Positions 25,740-35,059 of a stretch of DNA of 64,000 nucleotides are shown in pieces. The notes beneath the pieces are model-generated. The model was not told the origin of the DNA and did not search any database. It saw nothing but the letters and a program-made list of their open reading frames with translations. Both the position numbers and the translations under genes were made by a program. This DNA is from Burkholderiales bacterium (lineage in GTDB: Bacteria; Pseudomonadota; Gammaproteobacteria; Burkholderiales; SG8-41). The stretch is taken from assembly GCA_030683105.1 (NCBI GenBank), contig JAUXMZ010000039.1:1-64000 (forward strand), given 5' to 3'. The stretch's first letter is position 1, and the number at the start of each line of letters is the position of its first letter.

Positions 25740-25872
25740 CATTCAAGGGCAATGAAACCGCCGATTAACGCCGATGAACGCAGATAAGATCAACCTCTAA
25801 ACTTTAGCCACAGAGCACACAGAGAAAAGAGAAAGTATAAGATGTGAAAACATCTATCTGATTTTTCTCTTT
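25740..25872. repeat. Intergenic repeat cluster (CGCCGATTAAC and CACAGAG types)
   Basis: The 222-bp gap before the MFS gene holds CCGATTAACGCCGATGAACG-like units, then CCACAGAGCACACAGAG, then inverted versions (TTTTTCTCTTTTAATCGG and GGCTATCGGCG). The two unit types are nested, each with its reverse complement, as in a composite hairpin. No gene is seen. Confidence 0.8.
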
Positions 25873-25953
25873 TAATCGGCGGCTATCGGCGTACCCCTCA
25901 AGGGGGTATAAAAAAGAATGCATCGGCAGCTAATCGGTTTTTGATTTTGGGAG

Positions 25954-27177
25954 ATGAGTTTGACACATTCCTATTCGGCCATCCGGCTCACGCTCATCAT
26001 GTGCGCGGCCGAAGCCATGTCGATGACCGGTTTCGCCGGGTACACTTCGCTGCTGCCCATGATCCAGCGCGAGTGGGGCTTGTCCAACTCCGCGGCGGGG
26101 CTGATCGGCGGCGTCTTCTTCGCCGGCTACATGGCGGCGGTGCCCATACTCACCAGCCTGACCGACCGTATCGATTCGCGCCGCGTTTATATGTGGGCGT
26201 GTCTGATATCCAGCGTGGGCGCAGTCGGCTTTGCCTTTTTCGCCGAAGGCGTGATGAGCGCGCTGTTTTTCCAGTTCCTGATCGGCTTTGGCCTGGGCGG
26301 CACCTACATGCCGGGGCTGAAGACCCTTACCGACCATCTTGAAGGTGCAGTGCAGTCGCGCGCCACCGCGTTCTACACCGCGAGCTTCGGCATCGGCTCC
26401 AGCATTTCCATAGGCGTGTGCGGCAAGCTGGGCGCGGAGTTTGGCTGGCAGGCCGCGTTTATTTTCGGTGCCATCGGCCCCCTGCTGGCGGCGGCGCTGG
26501 TCAGCCTCAGCATGCCGCGCGGCATCACCCATCCTGAAAATGTGGCCAAGCCGGCGCTGCTCGATTTTCGCCCGGTGCTGAAAAACCGCAAGACGCTGGC
26601 CTACATCATCGGTTATTCGGCGCACAACTATGAACTGTTCGGGCAGCGCGGCTGGATGGTGGCCTTCCTCGTGTTCTGCGCCTCGCTGCAGCCGGTGGAT
26701 GCCCCCATGCTGCTCAGTGCCGCAACCCTTGCCGCCATCATCAACATGCTGGGCCCGGTGATGAGCGTATCGGGCAATGAACTGGCGATCCGCTACGGCC
26801 GCCAACGCATTATTTTCACGTTCATGACGCTGTCGGGCCTGACTGCGTGCTTCCTCGGTTTCACCGCGTCGCTGCCGTGGATCATCGTGTTCATCATCAT
26901 GAGCGTGCATTACGGGCTGATGCTGGGGGACTCCGCGGCGCTCACCTCGGGCGCCATCGCCTCCGCGCCGCCCGGATTGCGCGGCGCCAGCATGGCGATA
27001 TATTCCCTGATCGGATTCAGTGCCGCATTTCTGGCGCCGCTGGTGTTCGGGGTGGTGCTCGATCTGGCCGGCGGCAACCAGAGCACGGTGGCCTGGGGCT
27101 TTGCTTTCGCCAGCATCGGCATTTTCGGTGCGCTGGCCCCAATCGCCCGCCGGCTCTACGGCGGGAAATTCAGCTAG
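25954..27177 (+). CDS. Major facilitator superfamily transporter
   Basis: A 407-aa inner-membrane transporter with twelve predicted helices. The motif ILTSLTDRIDSRRVYMW between helices 2 and 3 fits the MFS motif A position (DRxxxRR), and FLIGFGLGGTYMPGLKTL follows in helix 4. Relatives with this pattern include cyanate/nitrate-type and uncharacterised MFS members. The substrate cannot be told. No regulator is adjacent. Confidence 0.85.
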   Translation: MSLTHSYSAIRLTLIMCAAEAMSMTGFAGYTSLLPMIQREWGLSNSAAGLIGGVFFAGYMAAVPILTSLTDRIDSRRVYMWACLISSVGAVGFAFFAEGVMSALFFQFLIGFGLGGTYMPGLKTLTDHLEGAVQSRATAFYTASFGIGSSISIGVCGKLGAEFGWQAAFIFGAIGPLLAAALVSLSMPRGITHPENVAKPALLDFRPVLKNRKTLAYIIGYSAHNYELFGQRGWMVAFLVFCASLQPVDAPMLLSAATLAAIINMLGPVMSVSGNELAIRYGRQRIIFTFMTLSGLTACFLGFTASLPWIIVFIIMSVHYGLMLGDSAALTSGAIASAPPGLRGASMAIYSLIGFSAAFLAPLVFGVVLDLAGGNQSTVAWGFAFASIGIFGALAPIARRLYGGKFS

Positions 27178-27195
27178 CGCTGGATTTCACGACGC

Positions 27196-27585
27196 TTAGC
27201 GCGTGACGATTTCCCACAGGCCCCAGGCCAGCAGCAGCACCCACGCCAGCGTGTACAGCCATGCATCAGCCAGCAGTTGCGCGATGCTGCGGGTTTCCAC
27301 CCAGGCCATGAGCCGGGAGGCATAGGGTGCGATGCCGGCCATGAGCATCAACACCACGAACAAACTTACCGCCAGAATCTGCACGATGCTCATGCCCGAT
27401 GCGACGAGCGCGTAGAGCAGGGCGGCGGCCAGTGCCAGCGCTACGACTGCGACAACCTGCGGCCGCGCGTAGATTCGCTTCATCCAGAGGATCCACAACG
27501 GCCAGTTGGTGAACAGCAGGACGATCTTGATCGCGGCGATGCCGATCAGGATGAGCGCCAGGATTTCCAGAATGCCGAATTGCAT
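27196..27585 (-). CDS. Unknown four-helix membrane protein
   Basis: A 129-aa hydrophobic protein with about four transmembrane segments (ILEILALILIGIAAIKIVLLF, VVAVVALALAAALLYALVA, VQILAVSLFVVLMLMAGIA and the C-terminal LYTLAWVLLLAWGLW). No conserved motif is recognised. It lies between convergent MFS and the small DUF1161 gene on the same strand as the latter. The codon use and the lack of interruptions support a real gene. Confidence 0.65.
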   Translation of the reverse strand: MQFGILEILALILIGIAAIKIVLLFTNWPLWILWMKRIYARPQVVAVVALALAAALLYALVASGMSIVQILAVSLFVVLMLMAGIAPYASRLMAWVETRSIAQLLADAWLYTLAWVLLLAWGLWEIVTR

Positions 27586-27638
27586 GGTGCGCCTCTTTGT
27601 TGTGCAAAGGGCGGATGCGATTCAGCGCAAACTGCGCT

Positions 27639-27860
27639 TCAGCCGCGCTTGTAGACGATCTTCTTTGTCCCGCCGTCGCAGGTGCCGACGACTTTGCCGT
27701 CCTTCTGTTCGTCCTTGCCCGCGATTTCAAGGGTGAACGTCTTCACGCCCCTGGCTGATATTTTGGCCTCGATTTCGGCCTTGAGTTCATCGCAGGATTT
27801 TTTTGCCAGCGCGGGTGTGGCGATCAGCATCAGGGCTATGGCGGCGATCAGGGGTTTCAT
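27639..27860 (-). CDS. DUF1161 small secreted protein
   Basis: From the ATG at 27860 the 73-aa product has a signal peptide (MKPLIAAIALMLIATPALA) and a short mature domain with the DUF1161 pattern SCDELKAEIEAKISARGV, VGTCDGGTKKIVYKR. The two cysteines (in SCDEL and GTCDG) would form a periplasmic disulfide. Function of the family is not known. The earlier ATG at 27917 adds a non-signal extension and is rejected. Confidence 0.88.
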   Translation of the reverse strand: MKPLIAAIALMLIATPALAKKSCDELKAEIEAKISARGVKTFTLEIAGKDEQKDGKVVGTCDGGTKKIVYKRG

Positions 27861-28075
27861 GTGCGGCCTCCGTGGGGTAATCAATAACCGTCTGTCATCA
27901 GCAGACAGAATTGACATCTATCATGGCATGTCGCTGTCATGGCGCGCAAGGTTGTCGAGTTAAAAAAGGCGTTGACTTCGGATGCAGAACACCGTAGCGT
28001 GCTCCGCTATAAGTGTCTGATAATGTTCATATATTTTTGCTGCCAGGCAGCGGCAGACCGGCCGGCGAAGCGGGC

Positions 28076-28633
28076 TCAGGCCTTGGCTCCGGTGTAGTGC
28101 TGTGGCCACCTTTCAAGCACGGCTTCGCTGTTATCGGCATACACGTGGCAGGACCCTATTTGGTAGGGTTTTTTCGCCGGTGGTTTTCCGGCATTACGCG
28201 CTTCGCGCGCGCGGCCCGTGGCCTGGAACGCCACCGTGCCCAGCGGGCCCAGCATCTCGACCAGATGGGTGCAGCCTTTAATGCCGCCCACGCGCGCCAC
28301 GATGTCGCGGCGCCAGCCGGCGCCTATGGTGACGCCGATCAGCGCCTTGAAATTGGGCGTGATGTCGCCGCAGATCGTGTAGGGTCCATCGTCGGTTGCT
28401 GCTTCGACATCATGGATTTTGAAATCGAGGTCGATGGTCAGACGCAGCCACATATTGTGCACCGGCTCGCCGGGCGCGCGCTCGCGGCCGCCATCACGGC
28501 GCGTGTGGACATAGGTTTTGGTGTCGACCAGATGACCTTCGATATCCCACAGACCATCTACGCGCTCATAGCCTTTGCACTCGATGGCGCGGGTGTGCTT
28601 CAGTTTGCGGGGGGCGGGGGCAGGCAACGGCAT
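28076..28633 (-). CDS. DUF2889 family protein
   Basis: A 185-aa protein with the DUF2889 features: IECKGYERVDGLWDIEGHLVDTKTY (seen as IECKGYERVDGLWDIEGHL), PVHNMWLRLTIDLDF, and a late GGIKGCTHLVEMLGPLGTVAFQ with conserved Cys and His. Members are often found with CoA-ester degradation genes. It is the last gene downstream of the leucine catabolic cluster on the same strand, separated by a repeat-filled gap. Biochemical role unknown. Confidence 0.85.
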   Translation of the reverse strand: MPLPAPAPRKLKHTRAIECKGYERVDGLWDIEGHLVDTKTYVHTRRDGGRERAPGEPVHNMWLRLTIDLDFKIHDVEAATDDGPYTICGDITPNFKALIGVTIGAGWRRDIVARVGGIKGCTHLVEMLGPLGTVAFQATGRAREARNAGKPPAKKPYQIGSCHVYADNSEAVLERWPQHYTGAKA

Positions 28634-28658
28634 GTTCGACTCCAGGATTCAAGAACCT

Positions 28659-28800
28659 GAGCCACAGAGGACACAGAGTTCACAGAGAAGGACTTAACAG
28701 ATATTAATAAAAAGCTATTAGCTGTGGATGGATCTGAATTTGTGATGTTTCGATTTTCTCTGTGACCTCTGTGACCTCTGTGACCTCTGTGGCTAAAGCC
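28659..28800. repeat. CACAGAG-family inverted tandem repeat
   Basis: Forward units GCCACAGAGGACACAGAG-type (28659-28690) face reverse units (CTCTGTGAC repeated, 28756-28797) around an AT-rich centre. The period here is 9 bp. The same family occurs at 25803 and 50440, always in intergenic gaps. Confidence 0.9.
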
Positions 28801-28825
28801 TTTTAGGGTTGGTCTAATTTTCGGC

Positions 28826-29734
28826 TCAGACTTTTTGCTTTGCCGCGATGGCGCGCGCCGCGCGCGAATGCGTGGGCCGGCCCAGCACGCCGCAGATATA
28901 TTCGCCGGCCGCCATGAGCTTCGCCATGTCTACGCCGGTTTCTATGCCGAGGCCGTCGAGCATGTAGAGCACATCTTCGGTCGCGACGTTGCCGGTCGCG
29001 CCTTTGGCATAAGGGCAGCCGCCCAGGCCGGCCACCGAACTGTCGAAAATCGCCACCCCGCATTCGAGTGCGGCATAGGTGTTGGCGAGCGCCTGGCCAT
29101 AGGTGTCGTGAAAGTGGCCCGCGAGGCGATCCAGGGAGATGTGCTTCGCCACGGCTTCGAATGCGGCACGTGTTTTTCCGGGTGTGCCGGTGCCTATGGT
29201 GTCGCAGATCGAAATTTCGTAGCAGCCCATGGCGTCGAGCTCGCGCGCGACGCGCACTACGGCATCCGGGGCCACCTCGCCTTCGAACGGGCAGCCCAGG
29301 CACACCGAGATATCGCCGCGCACTTTAAGTCCCTGTGCCAGCGCCTGCGCGCAGACTTCGGCAAAGCGCGCGAGCCCCTCAGCAATCGTGCAGTTGGTAT
29401 TGCGCTTCGAGAAACTCTCGGTCGCGGCGCCAAACACCACGACTTCCTCGGCGCCGGCGGCGATCGCCGCGTCCAGGCCTGTTCGGTTCGGCACCAGCAC
29501 CGGATACGTCACGCCGGGCTTGCGGCGGATGCCGGCCATGACCTGCGCATTGTCGGCCATCTGCGGCACCCACCTGGGCGAGACGAAGGCGGTGGCTTCG
29601 ATCGCCTGCAGCCCCGCGTCCTGCAGGCGGTGGATGAGTTCGATCTTGACCTCGGTCGCCACCGGCGTGGGTTCGTTCTGCAGCCCGTCGCGCGGGCCGA
29701 CTTCAAACAGTTTTACTTTTTTTGGCAGTGTCAT
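28826..29734 (-). CDS. Hydroxymethylglutaryl-CoA lyase
   Basis: This enzyme splits 3-hydroxy-3-methylglutaryl-CoA into acetyl-CoA and acetoacetate, the last step of leucine degradation (liuE/mvaB type). The 302-aa TIM-barrel protein has the N-terminal GPRDGLQNE motif, the metal-binding HFHDTYGQA, and the active-site signature SSVAGLGGCPYAKGATGNVA with its catalytic cysteine. It lies at the 3' end of the liu cluster, separated from the hydratase gene by a repeat-filled 143-bp gap, where the biotin-carboxylase subunit gene often sits in relatives. Confidence 0.95.
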   Translation of the reverse strand: MTLPKKVKLFEVGPRDGLQNEPTPVATEVKIELIHRLQDAGLQAIEATAFVSPRWVPQMADNAQVMAGIRRKPGVTYPVLVPNRTGLDAAIAAGAEEVVVFGAATESFSKRNTNCTIAEGLARFAEVCAQALAQGLKVRGDISVCLGCPFEGEVAPDAVVRVARELDAMGCYEISICDTIGTGTPGKTRAAFEAVAKHISLDRLAGHFHDTYGQALANTYAALECGVAIFDSSVAGLGGCPYAKGATGNVATEDVLYMLDGLGIETGVDMAKLMAAGEYICGVLGRPTHSRAARAIAAKQKV

Positions 29735-29756
29735 AAACAGAACATTAACAGCATGA

Positions 29757-29882
29757 ACGCGAAGGGCGCAAAGGTTCGCGAAGGAAAAACCAAAAGATTA
29801 TGGTGTTGATTTGTATTATTTGTGCAATTGCTTTTTCAGTTCTTGCTCTTACTTTGCGATCCTTTGCGTCCTTTGCGTTATG
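29757..29882. repeat. CGCAAAGG-family inverted repeat in the liu cluster
   Basis: Forward units GCGAAGGGCGCAAAGG (about 29759-29784) face reverse units CCTTTGCGTCCTTTGCGTT (29860-29878) around an AT-rich core. The reverse block reaches the hydratase stop codon at 29878. Unit length is about 9 bp. Confidence 0.85.
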
Positions 29883-30693
29883 CTTTTTTGGTATTCCGAT
29901 CTGAAGCGGGTTCAATCCACGCCGGCTTGCGCTTTTCCAGGAACGCACTCAGTCCTTCCTGCGCTTCCGGTGTGGCCCTGACATCGGCGATGCGCCGCGC
30001 GGTCTCCTCAACGATGTCCGAGCCCAGCGGCGCATGCGCACTCACCGGGATCAGGCGCTTGATGGCCGCCACGGCGTCGGGGCCGCTGGTGTGCAGATGC
30101 GCGAGCATATGGCCCACGGTTGCCGTGAGTTTGTCCTCGTCGACGATCTCATGCAGCAGGCCGATGCGGTACGCTTCTGCGGCATTGAATTCCTCGCCGG
30201 TCAGCATGTAGCGATGCGCCATGCGTTCGCCGATGGCGGCGATCACGTATGGGCTGATCATGGCCGGGATCACGCCTATCTTCACTTCCGAGAGGCGGAA
30301 TGTAGCGTCGCGCGCGGCAATGGCGATATCGCAGGCTGCCGCCAGCCCCACGCCCCCGCCGCGCACCGCGCCGCGGATGCAGGCGATGGTAGGCTTTGCG
30401 AGTTGGTAGAGCGTGTACAGCATGCGGGCCGTCAGGTGCGCCGCGTCGAAATTCTGTTCGGGCGTGTAGGTCGCGCTTTTTTTCATGTGGGTGATGTCGG
30501 CGCCCGCGCAGAAGCTTTTGCCCGCGCCGACGAGCACCACTGCACGCACCCTGGCATCAGCTTCGAGTTGTTTCAGCGTTGCGTCCAGCGCTTCCGCCAT
30601 CTCGGGGTCGAAAGCGTTGTGGACTTCGGGACGGTTGAGGATCACCGTCGCATTGCCATCAGAGTCGATTTGCGCGAGTACCTTGTCACTCAT
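29878..30693 (-). CDS. Enoyl-CoA hydratase (3-methylglutaconyl-CoA hydratase type)
   Basis: A 271-aa crotonase-fold enzyme, by context hydrating 3-methylglutaconyl-CoA to HMG-CoA in leucine degradation (liuC type). The oxyanion-hole segments SFCAGADITHM and IRGAVRGGGVGLAAACDIAIA are present, followed by EVKIGVIPAMISPYV. I start at the ATG at 30693. An upstream frame extension runs into the MITE terminal repeat and is not expected to be coding. The MITE ends only about 20 bp upstream, so it forms most of this gene's 5' leader. Confidence 0.9.
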   Translation of the reverse strand: MSDKVLAQIDSDGNATVILNRPEVHNAFDPEMAEALDATLKQLEADARVRAVVLVGAGKSFCAGADITHMKKSATYTPEQNFDAAHLTARMLYTLYQLAKPTIACIRGAVRGGGVGLAAACDIAIAARDATFRLSEVKIGVIPAMISPYVIAAIGERMAHRYMLTGEEFNAAEAYRIGLLHEIVDEDKLTATVGHMLAHLHTSGPDAVAAIKRLIPVSAHAPLGSDIVEETARRIADVRATPEAQEGLSAFLEKRKPAWIEPASDRNTKKA

Positions 30694-30713
30694 GGTGTGG
30701 TTCCAGGTTATAA

Positions 30714-30978
30714 GAGTCCCTAACATAATGAAACGCATGATGCGCTGGCACGATTTTGGCTCAGGACGCGAAGCTTCCCGCAGGCCCTATCGTGAATATG
30801 GGCAAGGGGAGCGACAAAGTCATGGGCCAAAACTCGTGCCAGCCCGAAGGGTTGCGATCAAAATCGGCGCTGACTTTGTCGGCCGGCTTGACCATATTCG
30901 CGATATGCTCTGCGCCGTCCTTCGCGTCATCACCAATTTTGATCGCAACGCACACGTGTTTCATTATGTTAGGGACTC
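30714..30978. mobile_element. MITE-like element with 21-bp terminal inverted repeats
   Basis: The 265-bp element has perfect 21-bp terminal inverted repeats (starting GAGTCCCTAACATAATGAAA) and is flanked by TAA on both sides (30711-30713 and 30979-30981), a plausible target duplication. It lies between the carboxylase and hydratase genes of the liu operon. Inside, each half is itself a stem-loop. The left half pairs 30938-30955 with 30849-30867, and the right half pairs 30743-30759 with 30826-30842. The loops of the two halves are related in inverted orientation. No transposase gene is present. Confidence 0.8.
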
Positions 30979-31018
30979 TAAGTGCTGCGTGCCAGTATTC
31001 GGAATGTGACATGCATGC

Positions 31019-32626
31019 CTACATGCGGAACACGCCGAAGCGGGTTTGCTCCGCGGGCGCATTGCAGCTTGCCGCCAGTCCGAGCGCCAGCATCCGGCGC
31101 GTGTCTTTGGGATCGATGATGCCGTCGTCCCACAGCCGCGCGCTGGCGTAGTAGGCACTGCTTTGGCGCGCATATTGTTCAACGACGGGCGCCTTGAATG
31201 CGGCCTCATCTTCTGCGCTCCATGCCTTGTCATTTTTTTCCAGTGCGTCGCGCCTGACCTGTGCCAGCACATTGGCCGCCTGCTCGCCGCCCATCACTGA
31301 AATCCTGGCGTTGGGCCAGGACCACAGAAAACGCGGCCCGAAGGCGCGTCCGCACATGCCGTAGTTGCCGGCGCCGAAGCTGCCGCCGGTGATGACGGTG
31401 AACTTAGGCACTTTGGCGCAGGCGACCGCGGTCACCATTTTGGCGCCGTCCTTGGCGATGCCGCCGGCCTCGTATTTTTTACCGACCATGAAGCCGGTAA
31501 TGTTCTGCAGAAACACCAGCGGAATGCCGCGCTGGCAGCACAGCTCGATGAAGTGCGTGCCTTTCAGGGCGGACTCCGAAAACAGGATGCCGTTGCTGGC
31601 GATGATGCCGATGCGATGGCCTTCGATCTGCGCAAAGCCGCACACCAGCGTGGCGCCGTAGCGCGCCTTGAATTCGTCGAACTCGCTGCCGTCAACAATG
31701 CGCGCGATGATTTCGCGCACGTCGAACGGCGTGCGCGGGCTCACCGGGATCACACCGTAGAGTTCGTCGGCTTCGTATAGCGGTGCGGGAAAGGCAGCGG
31801 GAGACGTTTGTAACATATTGTTATTATGAATGTTTTTTACGGCGGTGCGGGCAAGCGCCAGCGCCTGCGCATCGTCTTCGGCAAGATGGTCGGCCACGCC
31901 CGAGACGCGCGTGTGCACATCGGCGCCGCCCAGTTCTTCGGCGCTCACGACTTCGCCGGTTGCGGCCTTGACCAGCGGCGGGCCGGCGAGAAAGATCGTG
32001 CCCTGATTCTTGACCATGATGGTCTCGTCCGACATCGCGGGCACATACGCGCCGCCTGCGGTACACGAACCCATCACGACCGCGATCTGCGCGATGCCGG
32101 CCGCCGACATCGTGGCCTGGTTGTAGAAAATGCGGCCGAAGTGATCACGATCGGGGAACACTTCATCCTGGCTGGGTAAATGCGCACCGCCGGAATCAAC
32201 GAGATAAATGCATGGCAGGCGGTTTTCCAGCGCGATTTCCTGGGCGCGCAAATGCTTTTTCACCGTCAGCGGAAAGTAAGTGCCGCCTTTGACAGTGGCG
32301 TCGTTGGCGATGACCATGCAGGCACGGCCATTGACCTGACCCACGCCGGTAATGATGCCGGCCGCGGGCACCGGTTCGTCGTACACCTCCCATGCCGCGA
32401 GCGGCGACAATTCCAGAAACGGCGTATCGGCGTCTAGCAGCGCATTGATGCGCTCGCGCGGCAGCAGTTTGCCGCGCCCCTGGTGTTTGGCGCGCGCGGT
32501 CTTGTCGCCTCCCTGCCTGACCTGATCGAGCCGGCGCTGGAATTCGTCTACCTGCGTGCGCATGGCCTGTGTCGCGGCCTTGAATTCAGCGGCACCGGTG
32601 TCGAGACGGGTTTTGATGACGGCCAT
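31019..32626 (-). CDS. Methylcrotonyl-CoA carboxylase beta (carboxyltransferase) subunit
   Basis: The 535-aa carboxyltransferase moves CO2 from carboxybiotin to 3-methylcrotonyl-CoA (liuB/mccB type). It has the two-crotonase-lobe architecture. [20 protein letters not shown] lies near residue 55, [25 protein letters not shown] (N-lobe, seen as [13 protein letters not shown]) near 145, and the C-lobe [21 protein letters not shown] (seen as [14 protein letters not shown]) near 420. It starts 2 bp after the macro-domain stop. The biotin carboxylase/biotin carrier subunit it needs is not encoded in this cluster. Confidence 0.94.
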   Translation of the reverse strand: MAVIKTRLDTGAAEFKAATQAMRTQVDEFQRRLDQVRQGGDKTARAKHQGRGKLLPRERINALLDADTPFLELSPLAAWEVYDEPVPAAGIITGVGQVNGRACMVIANDATVKGGTYFPLTVKKHLRAQEIALENRLPCIYLVDSGGAHLPSQDEVFPDRDHFGRIFYNQATMSAAGIAQIAVVMGSCTAGGAYVPAMSDETIMVKNQGTIFLAGPPLVKAATGEVVSAEELGGADVHTRVSGVADHLAEDDAQALALARTAVKNIHNNNMLQTSPAAFPAPLYEADELYGVIPVSPRTPFDVREIIARIVDGSEFDEFKARYGATLVCGFAQIEGHRIGIIASNGILFSESALKGTHFIELCCQRGIPLVFLQNITGFMVGKKYEAGGIAKDGAKMVTAVACAKVPKFTVITGGSFGAGNYGMCGRAFGPRFLWSWPNARISVMGGEQAANVLAQVRRDALEKNDKAWSAEDEAAFKAPVVEQYARQSSAYYASARLWDDGIIDPKDTRRMLALGLAASCNAPAEQTRFGVFRM

Positions 32627-32628
32627 GG

Positions 32629-33147
32629 TCAGTCCTGGAGCCGGTCGAGTTCCGCGCGGTACAGATCGAGCATGGTGCGGTCAAAGCATGCGAACATGAT
32701 TTTCTCCAGTTTCGCCCCGTCAGTCAGAACAGCGGCGCATTCGCGCACCGCGATTTTCACCGCGTCTGCCAGCGGATAGCCGTAGACGCCACAGCTGATT
32801 GCGGGAAAGGCGATGCTGCTAAGCTTGTTCTCGACCGCGAGCCCGAGACTCATCCGGTAGCACGAGGCGAGCAGATCCGGCTCGCCGCGCGTGCCGCCTT
32901 GCCACACCGGGCCTACGGTGTGGATCACGTGTTTTGCCGGCAGGCGAAAGCCTTGGGTGATTTTGGCCTGTCCGGTCGCGCAGCCATTGAGGGCGCGGCA
33001 GGCTTCGAGCAACTCCGGCCCCGCGGCACGATGAATGGCGCCGTCCACACCGCCCCCGCCCAACAACGCGGCGTTCGCCGCATTGACGATGGCATCGACT
33101 TCGAGCGTGACTATGTTGACCTGCTGTGCATGTAGTTTTTCGCGCAT
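32629..33147 (-). CDS. Macro-domain ADP-ribose hydrolase (MacroD-type)
   Basis: From the ATG at 33147 the 172-aa protein is a single macro domain with [29 protein letters not shown] (here seen as [19 protein letters not shown]), the MacroD/YmdB signature for ADP-ribose binding and deacetylation of O-acetyl-ADP-ribose. [12 protein letters not shown] forms the distal phosphate loop. It lies inside the leucine degradation cluster, which makes acyl-CoA and acetyl groups, but a functional link is not established. The longer frame upstream runs through heptamer repeats and is not coding. Confidence 0.92.
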   Translation of the reverse strand: MREKLHAQQVNIVTLEVDAIVNAANAALLGGGGVDGAIHRAAGPELLEACRALNGCATGQAKITQGFRLPAKHVIHTVGPVWQGGTRGEPDLLASCYRMSLGLAVENKLSSIAFPAISCGVYGYPLADAVKIAVRECAAVLTDGAKLEKIMFACFDRTMLDLYRAELDRLQD

Positions 33148-33165
33148 ACGCTTACTTACATTACA

Positions 33166-33245
33166 TGTTCCAGGTTCCAGGTCGGCCGCTCGCCGCTGTG
33201 CTCTTGAACCCGGAACCTGGAACTTTGAACTTGGAACATTGAACG
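33166..33245. repeat. GTTCCAG heptamer inverted array
   Basis: Forward GTTCCAG units (33166-33182) face reverse heptamers GGAACCT/GGAACTT/TGAACTT/GGAACAT (33204-33245) in the gap between the isomerase-like gene and the macro-domain gene. The period is 7 bp and the blocks are complementary, making a hairpin in the liu operon mRNA. Confidence 0.9.
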
Positions 33246-33254
33246 GTTTCATGT

Positions 33255-33857
33255 TCACCAGCCACCGGTGGCAAGCCACTTTTCCACCTGGTCGAGGCGG
33301 TCGGAACCCCAGAACGGTTCTTTGTCGACGATGATGAATGGCGAGCCGAACACGCCGCGCTCTATGGCGGCATCGACTTCGATCTTGAGGCGTTCTTTCA
33401 CCGCAGGGTCGTTCAGCGCCTGCAACACCTGATCTTTATCCAGCCCCAGTTTGGCCGCGACGTTGGCCGTGACTTCCGGATTGGAGATGTCGCGGTCTTC
33501 GGCGAAATAAGCGCGATAAAGCGCCTGCGCGAGTTTTACGGCGAGGTCGCGGTCCTTGTCGCCGACCCAGTAGTAAGCGCGGCTCGGCGCCGTGCTCGAA
33601 ATCGGAAACTTCGACGGCAGCTTGTACGGCAGGCCGAAGAGCCGTGCCGAGCGCACGAGGTCGTGATTGGCATAGTTGCCTTTGAGCGGTATGGTCGGCA
33701 GCGGCTGCTGACCGGTGATCTTGAACGCCGCGCCGAGCAGTATCGGCCGCCAGATCACGCTGCGTCCGAATTTGGCGGCGAGCTCGTCGATTTTAGTGCT
33801 GGCGAAATAGCCATAGGGAGAAGAAAAATCGAAGTAAAAGTCGATGGGTTCGGCCAT
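33255..33857 (-). CDS. DsbA-fold 2-hydroxychromene-2-carboxylate isomerase-like protein
   Basis: A 200-aa kappa-class glutathione transferase/HCCA isomerase relative. The start [20 protein letters not shown] has the catalytic serine in the FSSPY motif (S12/S13) that replaces the DsbA Cxx[13 protein letters not shown] and [20 protein letters not shown] (seen as [14 protein letters not shown]) are family-conserved. The ATG at 33857 is chosen because the upstream frame overlaps the thiolase gene. Its role in the leucine cluster is unclear; glutathione-dependent CoA-ester or aromatic metabolism is possible. Confidence 0.88.
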   Translation of the reverse strand: MAEPIDFYFDFSSPYGYFASTKIDELAAKFGRSVIWRPILLGAAFKITGQQPLPTIPLKGNYANHDLVRSARLFGLPYKLPSKFPISSTAPSRAYYWVGDKDRDLAVKLAQALYRAYFAEDRDISNPEVTANVAAKLGLDKDQVLQALNDPAVKERLKIEVDAAIERGVFGSPFIIVDKEPFWGSDRLDQVEKWLATGGW

Positions 33858-33871
33858 GGCGGATTCCTTAT

Positions 33872-35059
33872 TCAGTCGAGTCGTTCGAGCGCGATGGCGG
33901 TGGCCTCGCCGCCACCGATGCACAAGGAGGCGATGCCGCGCTTCACATCGTATTTCTGGAGTGCGGCGAGCAGCGTCACCATGATACGCGCGCCGGATGC
34001 GCCCAGCGGATGTCCCAGCGCACAGGCGCCGCCGTGCACGTTGACCTTGTCGTGCGGCAGATTCAGATCGTGCATCGCTGCCAGCGCCACGACTGCGAAC
34101 GCTTCGTTGATTTCGAACAGATCGGTGGTTTTTTCGTCCCAGCCGGTGATCGCGAACAGTTTCTGTATGGCACCGACCGGCGCGGTGGTGAACCACTGCG
34201 GTTCCTGCGAGTGAGTGGCGTGGCCGGCGATTCTGGCGAGCGGTTTAAGTCCGCGCTGTTCCGCCTGCGACAGGCGCATCAGCACCAGGGCCGCCGCGCC
34301 GTCGGAAATCGAACTCGAATTGGCCGCAGTTACCGTGCCGTCATTTTTGAATGCGGGTTTGAGCAGCGGAATTTTGTCGGGATTCGCCTTGAGCGGTTGC
34401 TCGTCTGTATCAACCATCGTCTTGCCCTTGTTCGTGACGATATTCACCGGCACGATTTCTGCCGCGAAACTGCCGTTCCTGATGGCGTCCTGCGCCCGGG
34501 TCAGCGAGGTGATGGCGTAACGATCCTGCGCTTCGCGCGAAAATTGATATTTCGCCGCACAGTCCTCGGCGTAAGTGCCCATCAGGCGGCCGCGGTCATA
34601 GGCGTCTTCCAGACCGTCAAGAAACATGTGATCCTTGATTTCGCCATGGCCGAGCCGGAACCCGGCGCGCGCCTTGGGCAGCAGATAAGGCGCATTGGAC
34701 ATGCTTTCCATGCCGCCCGTCACCATCACGTCGTTGGTGCCCAGCGCCAGCATGTCGTGTGCCAGCATCGCCGCTTTCATGCCCGAGCCGCACACTTTGT
34801 TGATGGTCATGCACCCTGCTGCCGGCGGTAGCCCGGCGGCCAGTGCCGCCTGTCGTGCCGGCGCCTGACCCTGGCCCGCGGGCAGCACGTTGCCCATGAT
34901 GACTTCCTGCACATCTTCCGGCCGGATGCCGGCGCGTTCGACCGCGGCACGGATCGCCGCCGCGCCTAGTTCCGGCGCAGGCACTAGTTTGAGATCGCCC
35001 AAAAATCCGCCCATGGGGGTGCGCACTGCGCTGACGATGACAATCGGATCGTTTTTCAT
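33872..35059 (-). CDS. Acetyl-CoA C-acetyltransferase (thiolase)
   Basis: A 395-aa degradative/biosynthetic thiolase. The nucleophilic cysteine is in [10 protein letters not shown] near residue 89, the second active-site region is NEAFAVVAL, and the C-terminal [13 protein letters not shown] and [10 protein letters not shown] supply the catalytic His and Cys. It probably handles acetoacetyl-CoA formed from the acetoacetate released by HMG-CoA lyase. The start overlaps the acyl-CoA dehydrogenase stop by 4 bp (ATGA), so the two are coupled. Confidence 0.95.
   Translation of the reverse strand: MKNDPIVIVSAVRTPMGGFLGDLKLVPAPELGAAAIRAAVERAGIRPEDVQEVIMGNVLPAGQGQAPARQAALAAGLPPAAGCMTINKVCGSGMKAAMLAHDMLALGTNDVMVTGGMESMSNAPYLLPKARAGFRLGHGEIKDHMFLDGLEDAYDRGRLMGTYAEDCAAKYQFSREAQDRYAITSLTRAQDAIRNGSFAAEIVPVNIVTNKGKTMVDTDEQPLKANPDKIPLLKPAFKNDGTVTAANSSSISDGAAALVLMRLSQAEQRGLKPLARIAGHATHSQEPQWFTTAPVGAIQKLFAITGWDEKTTDLFEINEAFAVVALAAMHDLNLPHDKVNVHGGACALGHPLGASGARIMVTLLAALQKYDVKRGIASLCIGGGEATAIALERLD

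Noticed and set aside
30756-31151. Small ORFs of about 80-130 aa on both strands inside and beside the MITE
   Set aside because: They start within the terminal repeats, mirror each other because the element is palindromic, and have no family resemblance. Structure explains the sequence better than coding.
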